A stretch of 64,000 bases of DNA from Bosea beijingensis (lineage in GTDB: Bacteria > Pseudomonadota > Alphaproteobacteria > Rhizobiales > Beijerinckiaceae). Below are positions 26,466-36,760 of this stretch, piece after piece. Under the pieces are notes generated by a model. The model was not told where the DNA came from. It made no database searches and saw only the letters and a program-made list of their open reading frames with translations. The position numbers and the translations under genes are program-made. The stretch is taken from the NCBI RefSeq assembly GCF_030758975.1, contig NZ_CP132359.1, forward strand, positions 1,690,811 to 1,754,810. The letters are read 5' to 3'. Each line of letters begins with the position of its first letter. Position 1 is the stretch's first letter.

Positions 26466-27041
26466 ATGGCGCAATCGTTCGACCCGTCCGCCCAGCCCGC
26501 CGCGCTTGGCCCCCTGAGGCCGCTTCCGGCCCTCATCTTCAGCTCGCGCTGGTTGCAATTGCCGCTCTATATCGGCCTCATCGTGGCGCAGTGCGTCTAT
26601 GTCTTCCTGTTCCTCAAGGAGCTCTGGCACCTCGTCACCCACGCCTTCGACTTCAGCGAGCAGCAGATCATGCTGGTCGTGCTCGGGCTGATCGACGTGG
26701 TGATGATCTCGAACCTGCTGATCATGGTGATCGTCGGCGGCTACGAGACCTTCGTCTCGCGCCTGCGGCTCCAAGGCCATCCCGACCAGCCGGAATGGCT
26801 GAGCCACGTCAATGCCAGCGTGCTCAAGATCAAGCTCGCCATGGCAATCATCGGCATCTCGTCGATCCATTTGCTGAGGACCTTCATCGAGGCCGGCAAT
26901 ATCGGCATCGCCGGCAAGACGGCGAACTACACCGAATCCGGCGTGCTGCTGCAGACGCTGATCCATGTCGTCTTCATCCTCTCCGCGATCGGCATCGCCT
27001 GGGTCGACAAGATGACGGCAACGCCCGGCAAGGCGCACTGA
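26466..27041 (+). CDS. UPF0114/TIGR00645 family membrane protein
   Basis: 191 residues with about four transmembrane helices. The family core is FSSRWLQLPLYIGLIVAQ near the N-terminus, then LGLIDVVMISNLLIMVIVGGYETFVSR and SSIHLLRTFI. E. coli YqhA is a relative. The function is not known. The ATG at 26466 is preferred (AAGGA eleven bases upstream); an in-frame ATG at 26439 would add nine residues. A stem-loop terminator follows 19 bases after the stop. Confidence 0.88.
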   Translation: MAQSFDPSAQPAALGPLRPLPALIFSSRWLQLPLYIGLIVAQCVYVFLFLKELWHLVTHAFDFSEQQIMLVVLGLIDVVMISNLLIMVIVGGYETFVSRLRLQGHPDQPEWLSHVNASVLKIKLAMAIIGISSIHLLRTFIEAGNIGIAGKTANYTESGVLLQTLIHVVFILSAIGIAWVDKMTATPGKAH

Positions 27042-27060
27042 TCGAGGCGCTCTGAAACAG

Positions 27061-27091
27061 AAAACGCCCCGCCGATCCGGCGCGGCGTTTT
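27061..27091 (+). terminator. Stem-loop terminator
   Basis: AAAACGCC (27061-27068) pairs with GGCGTTTT (27084-27091), with a shorter inner GCCG/CGGC stem. The arms end in an A-run and a T-run, so it can work in both directions. It follows the UPF0114 gene. Confidence 0.85.
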
Positions 27092-27128
27092 GCGTTTTGG
27101 GCTCGCTGTTCCTTGGCAGAACGGTGCC

Positions 27129-27222
27129 GTCATCCCGGACAAGCTGCGGAGCAGCGCCGATCCGGGATCCATCGTAGAGCTCCGGAAGCCTCCGATGGAT
27201 CCCGGGTCAAGCCCGGGATGAC
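27129..27222. repeat. Dispersed palindromic repeat, family 2
   Basis: 94 bases bounded by GTCATCCCGG and CCGGGATGAC, with inner pairing of GATCCGGGATCCATCG with CGATGGATCCCGGGTC. It sits between the terminator of the UPF0114 gene and the convergent trpE. The ends resemble family 1 (GTCATTCCGG) but the interior is different. Confidence 0.85.
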
Positions 27223-27269
27223 GTCCCGTTTCCGAGAAAAGCTGGCCGCGTTCCCGGCCGGCCGTTGCC

Positions 27270-28784
27270 TTACTGCCCGCGCCCGCTGCGGGCGGCGAAG
27301 CGGATCGCCTCCTCGGCGGCGCGGAACAGCGCCTTGGCCTTGTTGATGCACTCGTCCTGCTCGGAGGCCGGGTTCGAATCGTAGACGATGCCGGCGCCGG
27401 CCTGGACATGCATGCGCCCGTCCTTGACCACTGCGGTGCGCAGAACGATGCAGGTATCCATCTCGCCATTGGCGCCGAAATAGCCGATGCAGCCGGCATA
27501 GGCGCCGCGCGCATCGCGCTCCAGCTCGTCGATGATCTCCATCGCCCGGACCTTCGGCGCGCCCGAGACCGTTCCGGCCGGGAAGCCGGCGATCAGGGCG
27601 CTGAGCGAATCGTGCTTCGGGTCGATCTTGCCCTCGACGTTCGAGACGATGTGCATCACCTGGCTGTAGCGCTCGATGAAGAACGAATCGGTGACCTTGA
27701 CCGTGCCGATCTCGGCGACGCGGCCGACATCGTTGCGCCCGAGATCGAGCAGCATCAGATGCTCGGCCCGCTCCTTCGGGTCGGCCAGCAGCTCTTCGGC
27801 CAGGGCATCGTCTTCGGCCGGGGTGGCGCCACGTCGCCGCGTGCCGGCGATCGGCCGAATCGTAACCGTGTCGTCGCGCAGGCGCACCAGGATCTCGGGG
27901 CTCGAGCAGACGATCTGGAAATCGCCGAAATCGAGATAGCAGAGGAAGGGCGCCGGATTGACCCGCCGCAGCGCCCGGTAGAGCGCGAAGGGCGGCAGCG
28001 CGAAGGGCGCCTCGAAACGCTGCGACAGCACGACCTGGAAGATGTCGCCGGCGCGGATGTACTCTTTCGCCTTGTCGACCATCTCCAGATATTCGGCCTC
28101 GCTGGTGTTCGAGGTGGTCGCCGGAACCGGCAGGTTGGCGATGTCGATCTCGGCCTCGGCGGGGAGGGCACCTTCCAGGGCGCGCACGACCGCCTCCAGC
28201 CGCTCCTGCGCCCGCTCATAGGCATGGCGCGCGCCGACGCCGGGCATGTGCCGGACCGGAGTGACGACATGGATCTCGTCGCGCACTGCGTCGAACACCA
28301 CCATCAATGTCGGCCGCGTCAGGATGGCGTCGGGCACGCCGGTGCCGGTCTCCTTCGGCTCGGGCAAGCGCTCCATCAGGCGCACCATGTCGTAGCCGAG
28401 ATAGCCGAACACGCCGGACGCCATCGGCGGCAGTCCTTCCGCCTCCGGGATGGCGCTCTCTTCGAGCAGCGCACGCAGGCTCTCGAAGGCCGGGCGCGGA
28501 TCGTCGAGGAAGCTCTCGCCCAGAGCCGTGCGGCAGAGCGAGGCCTGGCCATGATGGCAGCGCCAGATCAGATCCGGCTCCAGCCCGATCATCGAGTAGC
28601 GGCCGCGCACGGCGCCGCCCTCGACCGATTCGAGCAGGAAAGCCGGGCCGCTCGTGGCGTGGCGCAGCTTCAGGAAGGCGGCGACCGGCGTCTCGCAATC
28701 GCCGACCAGCACCTGCCGCAGCAATTGCGGGGCGCCGGTCTCATAGGTCTGCGCGAAACGCTCGAACTCCTGGAGCGGCTGCAT
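27270..28784 (-). CDS. trpE: Anthranilate synthase component I
   Basis: 504 residues. The N-terminal tryptophan-feedback motif LLES is at 50-53. The chorismate-binding half includes FQVVLSQRFEAPF, PIAGTRRRGATPAEDD, LLDLGRNDVGRVAEIG and FPAGTVSGAPKVRAMEIIDELE. It makes anthranilate from chorismate with the glutaminase subunit TrpG, which is not in the window. The start codon is two bases after the ppiD stop, so the two are in one operon, an order common in alphaproteobacteria. Confidence 0.96.
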   Translation of the reverse strand: MQPLQEFERFAQTYETGAPQLLRQVLVGDCETPVAAFLKLRHATSGPAFLLESVEGGAVRGRYSMIGLEPDLIWRCHHGQASLCRTALGESFLDDPRPAFESLRALLEESAIPEAEGLPPMASGVFGYLGYDMVRLMERLPEPKETGTGVPDAILTRPTLMVVFDAVRDEIHVVTPVRHMPGVGARHAYERAQERLEAVVRALEGALPAEAEIDIANLPVPATTSNTSEAEYLEMVDKAKEYIRAGDIFQVVLSQRFEAPFALPPFALYRALRRVNPAPFLCYLDFGDFQIVCSSPEILVRLRDDTVTIRPIAGTRRRGATPAEDDALAEELLADPKERAEHLMLLDLGRNDVGRVAEIGTVKVTDSFFIERYSQVMHIVSNVEGKIDPKHDSLSALIAGFPAGTVSGAPKVRAMEIIDELERDARGAYAGCIGYFGANGEMDTCIVLRTAVVKDGRMHVQAGAGIVYDSNPASEQDECINKAKALFRAAEEAIRFAARSGRGQ

Positions 28785-28786
28785 CG

Positions 28787-30700
28787 TCAGTTCTGCGCCC
28801 CGCCCGTCGCATTGCGGAAGGCAGCCTCGTTGATGCTGACGCCGAGCTCGGCCTGCCGCTTGGCGACATATTGCAGCATGATGTCCTCGCTGACGCTGGA
28901 CGACAGCAGGCGCTCGAAATTGCCGGCCTCCTGCGTCGTGCGGACGTAAGGAGCGACCGTCGCCGAATCGACCTTGAACAGGACGCGCCCGCCATCAGCG
29001 CCGGAGGCCGAGTTGCTCTTGCCGGCGGCGGTGCCGAAGACCTGCGCGACGACCGTGGCCGGCAGCTCCGGGCGCTGGTCCTGCCGGCCGAGATCGGCGG
29101 CGGTCTCGATGGTCAGCCCGGCCGAGGCCGCGACCGCGTCGAAATTCTCGCCCTTGTCGAGACGCTCGGTGAGCTCGCGCGCCTTGGCGGAGAGCTTCGT
29201 CGCGATCTCGTCGGTGCGCCACTGCTTCTCGACCTCGGCCTTGACCTCGTCGAAGTTGCGCTCACGCGCCGGGTCGATCTTGGTGACGTCGAACCAGACA
29301 TAGCCGGTGTTGCGGGGCAGGCGGATCGCCTCGTTGTCGACGCCGATATCGGAGCGGAAGATCGCCTGCAGCGTCGAATCGCCGCCCGGCAGCGCTTCCT
29401 CGCGCGCGCCATCGGGCTTGCCGAGGCTGGCACTGATCGGGCCAGCCATGCGCAGCGTGAGGTTGAGCTCCTTGGCGATCTCGGCGAGCGGCCTGGCGGA
29501 GGCGCGCTGGTCCTCGATCTTGTCGTGCAACTCGGTGACGAGATTGGCGGCGCGGCTCGTCGCCAGCTCCTGCTTCACCTCGGCGGCGACCTCCTCGAAG
29601 GGCCGCTCATGTGCGGTGTCGACCTTGGTCACGCGCAGCAGCACCGTGCCGAAGGTACCGGCGACCGGGGCACTGACGGCGCCTTCCTCAAGTGCGAAGG
29701 CGGCATCGCGCACGGCGGGGTCGATCATCTGCTCGCGGGTGAAGGTGCCCAGCGTCAGGTTGTTGAAGGCGACGTTCCGCTCGGTCGCGATCTCGTCGAA
29801 GGTGTCGCCGCCGTCGATCTTGGCCTTGGCGGCCTGCGCCTCCTCGGCGTTCGGGAATGGGATCTGCTGGACGGTGCGCGTCTCGGCGGTGGTGAAGCGC
29901 TGGGCCTTGGTCGCCTCGTAACGAGCCTTGGCCTCCTCGTCGGTGACCTTGGCCGGGTCCGCCAGCGTCTCGGCTGTGATCGAGAGGATGGCGGCCGTAC
30001 GGAACTCGGGAGCGCGGAAGGCGGCCTTGCGGTCGTTGAAGAAGCTCTTGAGCTGGTCTTCCGTCGGGGCTGCGATCTCGCCGGCCACGCTCGCGGGCAT
30101 CCGGGCGAAGGTGATGCCGCGCTTCTCGTTGCGCAGGCGGTTGCCGACTTCCTGCAGGGCGAGCGGGGCGGAGAGGCTGCCGACGACCATCTCGGAGAGC
30201 TGCTGGCGCAGGACCGTCGAGCGCTGGAGCGCCACATAGCTCTGCTCGGTATAGCCGTTGGTGCGCAGCAGCTCGTTGAAGCGCGCCGCGGAGAACTGGC
30301 CCGAGCCGTCGCGGAAGACCTGATCGTCGAAGATCAGGTTGCGGATCGTCTCGTCGGAAACGGCGAGCCGCATGCCCTGTGCCGTCTGGTCGAGCGTCGC
30401 CTCGGTGAGCAGGCGCGACAGCACCTGCCGGTCGAGCCCGAGCGCGCGCGCCATCTCCGGCGAGATCTGCCGGCGCTGCTGGCGGATCAGGTTCTGGATC
30501 TCGTTCTGATAGGCAGTGCGCATCTGCTCGATGCCGATCTCGCTCTTGCCGACCTTGGCCACCTCGTTGCGGCCATAGCCGCGGAAGATGTCGCCCACGC
30601 CCCAGATCGCGAAGGAGATGATGAGGAAGCTGAACATGATGGCGATCACGATCTTCCCGAAGAGACCCTGACCCGCCTTGCGGATGCCCTGCATCATCAT
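28787..30700 (-). CDS. ppiD: PpiD-like periplasmic peptidyl-prolyl isomerase/chaperone
   Basis: 637 residues. One N-terminal transmembrane anchor (KIVIAIMFSFLIISFAIWGV, about 16-35) is followed by a SurA-like chaperone region and a parvulin-like segment (around KAKIDGGDTFDEIATERNVAFNN). This is the SurA_N_3/PpiD layout: a membrane-anchored periplasmic chaperone that helps outer-membrane protein folding near the Sec exit. The frame opens further upstream to 30796; I chose the triplet of ATGs at 30700-30692 because relatives begin there. A divergent promoter region separates it from tpiA. Confidence 0.9.
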   Translation of the reverse strand: MMMQGIRKAGQGLFGKIVIAIMFSFLIISFAIWGVGDIFRGYGRNEVAKVGKSEIGIEQMRTAYQNEIQNLIRQQRRQISPEMARALGLDRQVLSRLLTEATLDQTAQGMRLAVSDETIRNLIFDDQVFRDGSGQFSAARFNELLRTNGYTEQSYVALQRSTVLRQQLSEMVVGSLSAPLALQEVGNRLRNEKRGITFARMPASVAGEIAAPTEDQLKSFFNDRKAAFRAPEFRTAAILSITAETLADPAKVTDEEAKARYEATKAQRFTTAETRTVQQIPFPNAEEAQAAKAKIDGGDTFDEIATERNVAFNNLTLGTFTREQMIDPAVRDAAFALEEGAVSAPVAGTFGTVLLRVTKVDTAHERPFEEVAAEVKQELATSRAANLVTELHDKIEDQRASARPLAEIAKELNLTLRMAGPISASLGKPDGAREEALPGGDSTLQAIFRSDIGVDNEAIRLPRNTGYVWFDVTKIDPARERNFDEVKAEVEKQWRTDEIATKLSAKARELTERLDKGENFDAVAASAGLTIETAADLGRQDQRPELPATVVAQVFGTAAGKSNSASGADGGRVLFKVDSATVAPYVRTTQEAGNFERLLSSSVSEDIMLQYVAKRQAELGVSINEAAFRNATGGAQN

Positions 30701-30888
30701 GAAAGCTGTCTTTCCTGAACCTGTGCGTGGCGCGGAAAAGAGCCCGCGCGCGTATTTGTCGGCGCTGCTTATAGGAACCGATGGCGAAAGCCGCAATCGC
30801 CGTCGCGGTCACGATGCCGCTTCGCACGCGATTGCGGCGACGGCCGGGCGTTGCTAGAGCCGAAAGAGCTGATTTCAGGAGGATCGAC

Positions 30889-31653
30889 GTGACGCGCAGC
30901 ATCAAGCCGCTGGTGGCAGGCAACTGGAAGATGAACGGGCTGAAGGCCGACCTCGCCATCGCGGCGGAGGTGGCGAAGGGTTACGACGCGGCGCTGAAGC
31001 CGCATGTCGACCTCGCGATCTGCCCGCCCGCCAGCCTGCTCTTCGCCGCCACGGCCGCGCTGATCGGCTCGCGCATCGCGACCGGCGGGCAGGATTGCAG
31101 CACGCAAGCCTCCGGCGCTTTCACCGGCGAGGTCTCCGCCGCGATGCTCGCCGACGCCGGTGCGAGCGTCTGTATCGTCGGCCATTCCGAGCGCCGCACG
31201 CTCCATGGCGAGACCAATGCCACGGTGAAGGCCAAGGCCGAGGCCGCGCAGAAGGCGCTGTTGGTGCCGATCGTCTGCGTCGGAGAGACGAAGGACGAGC
31301 GCGAGGCCGGCAAGGCGCTCGCCGTCGTCAAGAAGCAATTGCGCGGCTCGGTGCCGGATGGTGCCACCGCCGCCACGCTTGTCGTCGCCTATGAGCCGGT
31401 CTGGGCGATCGGCACCGGCCTGACGCCGACGGCTGCCGACGTTGCCGAGATGCATGCGGCCATCCGCGCCGAGCTCGGCCGCCTGCTCGGCAAGCAGGCC
31501 GCGGCTGGCGTGCGTCTGCTCTATGGCGGCTCGGTGAAGCCCTCGAACGCCGCCGAACTGATGAATGTCGCCAATGTCGACGGCGCGCTCGTCGGCGGCG
31601 CCAGTCTCAAGGCCGAGGAATTCCTGGCGATCGCCCGGGCCTGCGCCGGCTGA
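30889..31653 (+). CDS. tpiA: Triosephosphate isomerase
   Basis: 254 residues from a GTG start at 30889, which has AGGAGG six bases upstream; the longer ATG frame lacks such support. Active-site residues are Asn12 and Lys14 (AGNWKMN), His99 (VGHSERR) and Glu169 ([11 protein letters not shown]). The phosphate loop [10 protein letters not shown] is present. It interconverts dihydroxyacetone phosphate and glyceraldehyde 3-phosphate. secG follows. Confidence 0.96.
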   Translation: MTRSIKPLVAGNWKMNGLKADLAIAAEVAKGYDAALKPHVDLAICPPASLLFAATAALIGSRIATGGQDCSTQASGAFTGEVSAAMLADAGASVCIVGHSERRTLHGETNATVKAKAEAAQKALLVPIVCVGETKDEREAGKALAVVKKQLRGSVPDGATAATLVVAYEPVWAIGTGLTPTAADVAEMHAAIRAELGRLLGKQAAAGVRLLYGGSVKPSNAAELMNVANVDGALVGGASLKAEEFLAIARACAG

Positions 31654-31797
31654 ACGCTCTTCGCGTGAATAGGCCGGCGCGCGGGGGTGGCGCTGCCGGC
31701 CCACGCATGTTATGTGCCCCGCCGAATTCGCCTCGATCTTCGAGGAGGAGCGGATGGCCCTTGGCGGCGACCCGCGCCATGCCCATTTCGTGAGACC

Positions 31798-32211
31798 ATG
31801 CAGAACGTTCTCATCGTCATCCATCTGATCATCGTGGTCGCGCTCGTCGGCGTCGTGCTGCTGCAGCGCTCCGAAGGCGGCGGCCTCGGCATGGGCTCGG
31901 GCGGCGGAGGCGGCGTCGGCGGCTTCATGACCGGCCGCGGCCAGGCCAATGCCCTGACCCGCGCGACCGCGATTCTCGCCGGCCTGTTCTTCCTGACCTC
32001 GATCGTGCTCGCGGTGATGGCCAATACCGGCCGCACGCAGCGTTCGATCATCGACGGAGCGCCTGCGACCTCGGCCCCGGCCACGCCCGGCGCGCCGGCG
32101 GCTCCGAGCGCCCCGAATGCCGGCGGCGTGCTCGACCAGCTCCGCCAGATGCAGAACCAGAATCAGGGCGGCGCCCAGCCGCCGACGCCGCCAGCGGCGC
32201 CGCAGCAGTGA
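31798..32211 (+). CDS. secG: Protein translocase subunit SecG
   Basis: 137 residues. Two transmembrane helices (about 4-21, VLIVIHLIIVVALVGVVLL, and about 62-80, ILAGLFFLTSIVLAVMA) flank the Gly-rich cytoplasmic loop GGGLGMGSGGGGGVGGFMTGRG, typical of SecG. A Pro/Ala/Gln-rich C-terminal tail of about 50 residues is longer than in E. coli, as is usual in this group. It assists SecYE in export. It is followed by two tandem terminator-like hairpins. Confidence 0.95.
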   Translation: MQNVLIVIHLIIVVALVGVVLLQRSEGGGLGMGSGGGGGVGGFMTGRGQANALTRATAILAGLFFLTSIVLAVMANTGRTQRSIIDGAPATSAPATPGAPAAPSAPNAGGVLDQLRQMQNQNQGGAQPPTPPAAPQQ

Positions 32212-32221
32212 CATAGGGCAG

Positions 32222-32285
32222 GGGCCGGGAAACCGGCCCTTCTCTTTTGAGTGTGGAGGGGCCGGGCGACCGGCCTTCTCTTTTG
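32222..32285 (+). terminator. Two tandem near-identical terminators after secG
   Basis: The first stem is GGGCCGG (32222-32228) with CCGGCCC (32233-32239), followed by TTCTCTTTT. The second is GGCCGG (32260-32265) with CCGGCC (32270-32275), again followed by TTCTCTTTT. The shared CCGGCC stem and identical trailer suggest a local duplication. They separate secG from pyrG. Confidence 0.85.
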
Positions 32286-32359
32286 TGGACAAGCGCGCAG
32301 GGCAAGGCGGGACTGCTCAGAACGCGCTTAGCGAATCGAACCCGTGGCGATAGAGGTGA

Positions 32360-33994
<1,635 letters not shown>

Positions 33995-33995
33995 T

Positions 33996-34382
33996 CTACG
34001 ACTTGTCGAGCAGCACCGTCGCCCAGGGCAGGCGGTGCTGCTCGAACACCGCCTTGCTTGGCCCGGGGAAATCCGGGTCGGCGAAGGCGCCGATCGCGAC
34101 CGCGACCATCTCCGCCTTGCGCGACGGCTCCCAGAACACCGTGCTGCCGCAAGCCGGGCAGAAATGGTGCAGCACCCGATAGCCGCTATCGGCCGGCCGT
34201 TCGTAATCGCTGTACTGCCCGGACACGGCGATATCGCCGCGCGCGAAGAACACGGCCACGCCATAGGCGCTGCCCGTCCGCCTCTGGCAATCCCGGCAAT
34301 GGCAGAGCGAGACGCTCGCGGGCTCGCCCGAGCAGGCGATGCGCAATTGCCCGCAGGCACAGCGGGCTTCCCGGGTCTTCAT
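33996..34382 (-). CDS. GFA (CENP-V/glutathione-dependent formaldehyde-activating) family protein
   Basis: 128 residues. Zinc-binding cysteines of the GFA fold are seen in ARCACGQLRI, VSLCHCRDCQRRTGSAYG and HHFCPACGSTVFW. The type member Gfa of Paracoccus was thought to condense glutathione with formaldehyde, but the activity of most family members is not established. The ATG at 34382 is preferred because AAGGAGG lies nine bases upstream; the ATG at 34391 directly touches that site. It diverges from the DUF350 operon by 104 bases. Confidence 0.88.
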   Translation of the reverse strand: MKTREARCACGQLRIACSGEPASVSLCHCRDCQRRTGSAYGVAVFFARGDIAVSGQYSDYERPADSGYRVLHHFCPACGSTVFWEPSRKAEMVAVAIGAFADPDFPGPSKAVFEQHRLPWATVLLDKS

Positions 34383-34486
34383 GGGGCGCATCCTCCTTTT
34401 AGATGACGGCTTGTGCAGTTTCCGCGTTAACCTGACTATGTGGCATCGTTGACTGAGAGTCTTCGCATCGGCACGGGGGCAGGCGC

Positions 34487-34888
34487 ATGACGATCTCGAT
34501 GGCGGGCCTGCCCGCATTCCTTCTCTATTTCGTCGTTGGTGCGGCCCTGATCGCCGCATTCGCGGCGATCTACCTGCGCATGACCGCCCATGACGAGATC
34601 GCCCTGATCCGTGGCGGCAACCTCTCGGCGGCCGTCGCCATGGGCGGCAATATCGTCGGCTTCTCCCTGCCGCTGGAACAGGCGATCTCGCAGGCCAGCA
34701 GCATCCTCGACTGCGTGCTCTGGGCCCTGGCGGCGATGATCATCCAGTTCATAGCCTACGGGCTGGCGCGTTTCCTGATCCCGGAATTGTCGCGCAAGAT
34801 CGAGCAGGACAGCTTGCCTTCGGCGGTGATGCTCGCGGTCATCGCCGTCGTGTCGGGAACGCTGGCCGCTGCCAGCATGACGGAATGA
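34487..34888 (+). CDS. DUF350 (UPF0719, YjfL-like) inner-membrane protein
   Basis: 133 residues with four hydrophobic helices and the family core DEIALIRGGNLSAAVAMGGNIVGFSLPLEQAI. This matches E. coli YjfL. The reaction is unknown. It is the first gene of a tight three-gene operon with a DUF1190 protein (seven bases) and a glutathionylspermidine-synthase-like ATP-grasp protein (one base), the same order as yjfL-yjfM-yjfC of E. coli. The operon starts divergently from the GFA gene. Confidence 0.88.
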   Translation: MTISMAGLPAFLLYFVVGAALIAAFAAIYLRMTAHDEIALIRGGNLSAAVAMGGNIVGFSLPLEQAISQASSILDCVLWALAAMIIQFIAYGLARFLIPELSRKIEQDSLPSAVMLAVIAVVSGTLAAASMTE

Positions 34889-34895
34889 GGCGGCC

Positions 34896-35516
34896 ATGAA
34901 GCGCTCCTCGCAGATCGGGCTCGCGGCCGCCGGCGTGCTCCTCGTCGCCACCGTCTGGTCGATGACCGGCGAGGAGCCACAGGAGAACCTCGTCTATGAC
35001 AGCCTGAGCGATTGCCGGGCGGCCGGGCAGGTTTCGGCGCAGCAATGCGAGACGGCCTTTTCGGAAGCGACCGCCGCGCGACTCAAGGACGCGCCGAAAT
35101 TCCAGAGCCAGGTCGGCTGTGAGGTCCAATACGGCGCCAATAGCTGCAGCTCCGCCACGATCGGTGGCGCGCAATATTTCATTCCGGCGCTGGCAGGCTT
35201 CATGCTTGCCCGCGGCCTGTCCGGCGGGCAGGCGCAGCAGGCCCAGCCTCTGATGCCGCCGACCACGGCCAGTTGCCCGCCGGGGTCGACGCAGCCCGAA
35301 TGCCAGCAGGCGCGCTCGTCCTCCAGTTCGTCGGGCGGCTCCTATGGCGGGAGCAGCAGCAGCCGCTCGCGTGCCTATTCCACCACGAGCGGGCGCGCCA
35401 TCACGGCAGCCTTCTCGCCGGGTGCCCGCGGCGGCAGCACGGCTGCGACCAGCGCGTCCTCGCGCGGCGGCTTCGGCTCGATCGCGCGCTCCTTCTCCTC
35501 GCATTCCTCGTCCTGA
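34896..35516 (+). CDS. DUF1190 (YgiB/YjfM-like) exported protein
   Basis: 206 residues. A hydrophobic N-terminal helix (QIGLAAAGVLLVATVWSM) looks like a signal anchor. The conserved part has paired cysteines (LSDCRAAG, QQCETAF, GCEVQYGANSCSS) and a tail that is almost all Ser, Gly and Arg (from about residue 150). YgiB-type proteins share this plan. The cysteines suggest disulfides in the envelope. The tail is low complexity and may be disordered. Function unknown; always look at it together with its operon partners. Confidence 0.85.
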   Translation: MKRSSQIGLAAAGVLLVATVWSMTGEEPQENLVYDSLSDCRAAGQVSAQQCETAFSEATAARLKDAPKFQSQVGCEVQYGANSCSSATIGGAQYFIPALAGFMLARGLSGGQAQQAQPLMPPTTASCPPGSTQPECQQARSSSSSSGGSYGGSSSSRSRAYSTTSGRAITAAFSPGARGGSTAATSASSRGGFGSIARSFSSHSSS

Positions 35517-35517
35517 G

Positions 35518-36687
35518 ATGCGCCGCGTCACATTGCCGCCACGCGCGGACTGGGTCGAACAGGTCGAACGCCTGGGCTTCGCCTTCCACACGATCGACGG
35601 CGAGACCTATTGGGACGAGAGCGCCGCTTTCGCCTTCACGCTGGAGGAGGTCGAGCGCGATATCGAGGCACCGACCGAGGCGATCGAGCAGCTCTGCTTC
35701 GCCTTCATCGAGAGGGCGCTGGGCAGCGAAGAGATCCTGACCAAGCTCGCGATTCCCGCCGAGCACTGGGACTATATCCGGAGTAGCTGGCAGCGCGGCG
35801 AGCGCAATCTCTACGGCCGGCTCGACCTCGCCTATGACGGGCGCGGACCGGCGAAGCTGCTGGAATACAACGCCGATACCCCGACCGCCCTGTTCGAATC
35901 GAGCGTCGTGCAATGGGACTGGCTGGAGCAGGCGATGGCGCGCGGCGCGATCCCGAAGGGCTGCGACCAGTTCAATTCGCTGCATGAGCGCCTGATCGCG
36001 GCCTTCCAGGGCTTGCGCGAGCCTTCGCCCTACCGCCTGCACCTGACCTGTGTGCAGGGCAGCCCCGAGGACAAGGGCACGGTCGATTATCTCGCCGATT
36101 GCGCGGTGCAGGCCGGGCTCGATGCCCGCTTCACCTACATCGATGAGCTCGGCCTGCTCTCCGACGGGCGCTTCTGCGACGGCGCCAACCAGCCGATCGA
36201 GACGCTGTTCAAGCTCTATCCCTGGGAGTGGATGTTCCGCGAGAGCTACGGCAAGGCGCTCGCGAGCTCGGGCTGCCAGTTCGTCGAGCCGCCCTGGAAG
36301 GCCGTGCTCTCCAACAAGGGCCTGCTCGCCTGTCTCTGGGAGATGGAGCCGGGCCATCCCAACCTGCTGCCGGCCTTCTTCGAGGGCGATCCGCGCTGCG
36401 CCTCGCTCTCGGCCCGGCATGTGCGCAAGCCGCTCTATTCGCGCGAAGGCGCCAATGTCACGCTGATGGAGCGCGGCCGCGTGCTCGACAGCGACGACGG
36501 CCCCTATGGCGCCGAGGGCCATGTCCTGCAGGATGCCGCGACCAACCTTTTCTCCGTCGAGGGCAAATACGCCGTGCTCGGCTCCTGGCTCGTCGCTTCG
36601 CAGGCCTGCGGCCTTTGTCTGCGCGAGGATGCCTCGCCGATCACCAAGAACACCTCGCGCTTCCTGCCGCATTATATCGAGCCCTGA
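35518..36687 (+). CDS. Glutathionylspermidine-synthase-like ATP-grasp protein (YgiC/YjfC type)
   Basis: 389 residues, about the size of the E. coli paralogues YgiC and YjfC, which have the synthetase domain without the N-terminal amidase of the bifunctional GspS. Motifs visible include GRLDLAYDGRGPAKLLEYNADTPT, ETLFKLYPWEWMF and LSNKGLLACLWEMEPGHPNLLPAFF, with GKYAVLGSWL near the C-terminus. The family forms peptide-like bonds with ATP, but E. coli YgiC and YjfC have no confirmed glutathionylspermidine activity. It starts one base after the DUF1190 stop, so it is translationally linked. Confidence 0.88.
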   Translation: MRRVTLPPRADWVEQVERLGFAFHTIDGETYWDESAAFAFTLEEVERDIEAPTEAIEQLCFAFIERALGSEEILTKLAIPAEHWDYIRSSWQRGERNLYGRLDLAYDGRGPAKLLEYNADTPTALFESSVVQWDWLEQAMARGAIPKGCDQFNSLHERLIAAFQGLREPSPYRLHLTCVQGSPEDKGTVDYLADCAVQAGLDARFTYIDELGLLSDGRFCDGANQPIETLFKLYPWEWMFRESYGKALASSGCQFVEPPWKAVLSNKGLLACLWEMEPGHPNLLPAFFEGDPRCASLSARHVRKPLYSREGANVTLMERGRVLDSDDGPYGAEGHVLQDAATNLFSVEGKYAVLGSWLVASQACGLCLREDASPITKNTSRFLPHYIEP

Positions 36688-36760
36688 ACGCGGTACGACA
36701 TGACCGCGCCGTGATCTGTGCTAGCCTTGGGCTCCGATACGCCTGTCGACGGAGCCTGCC

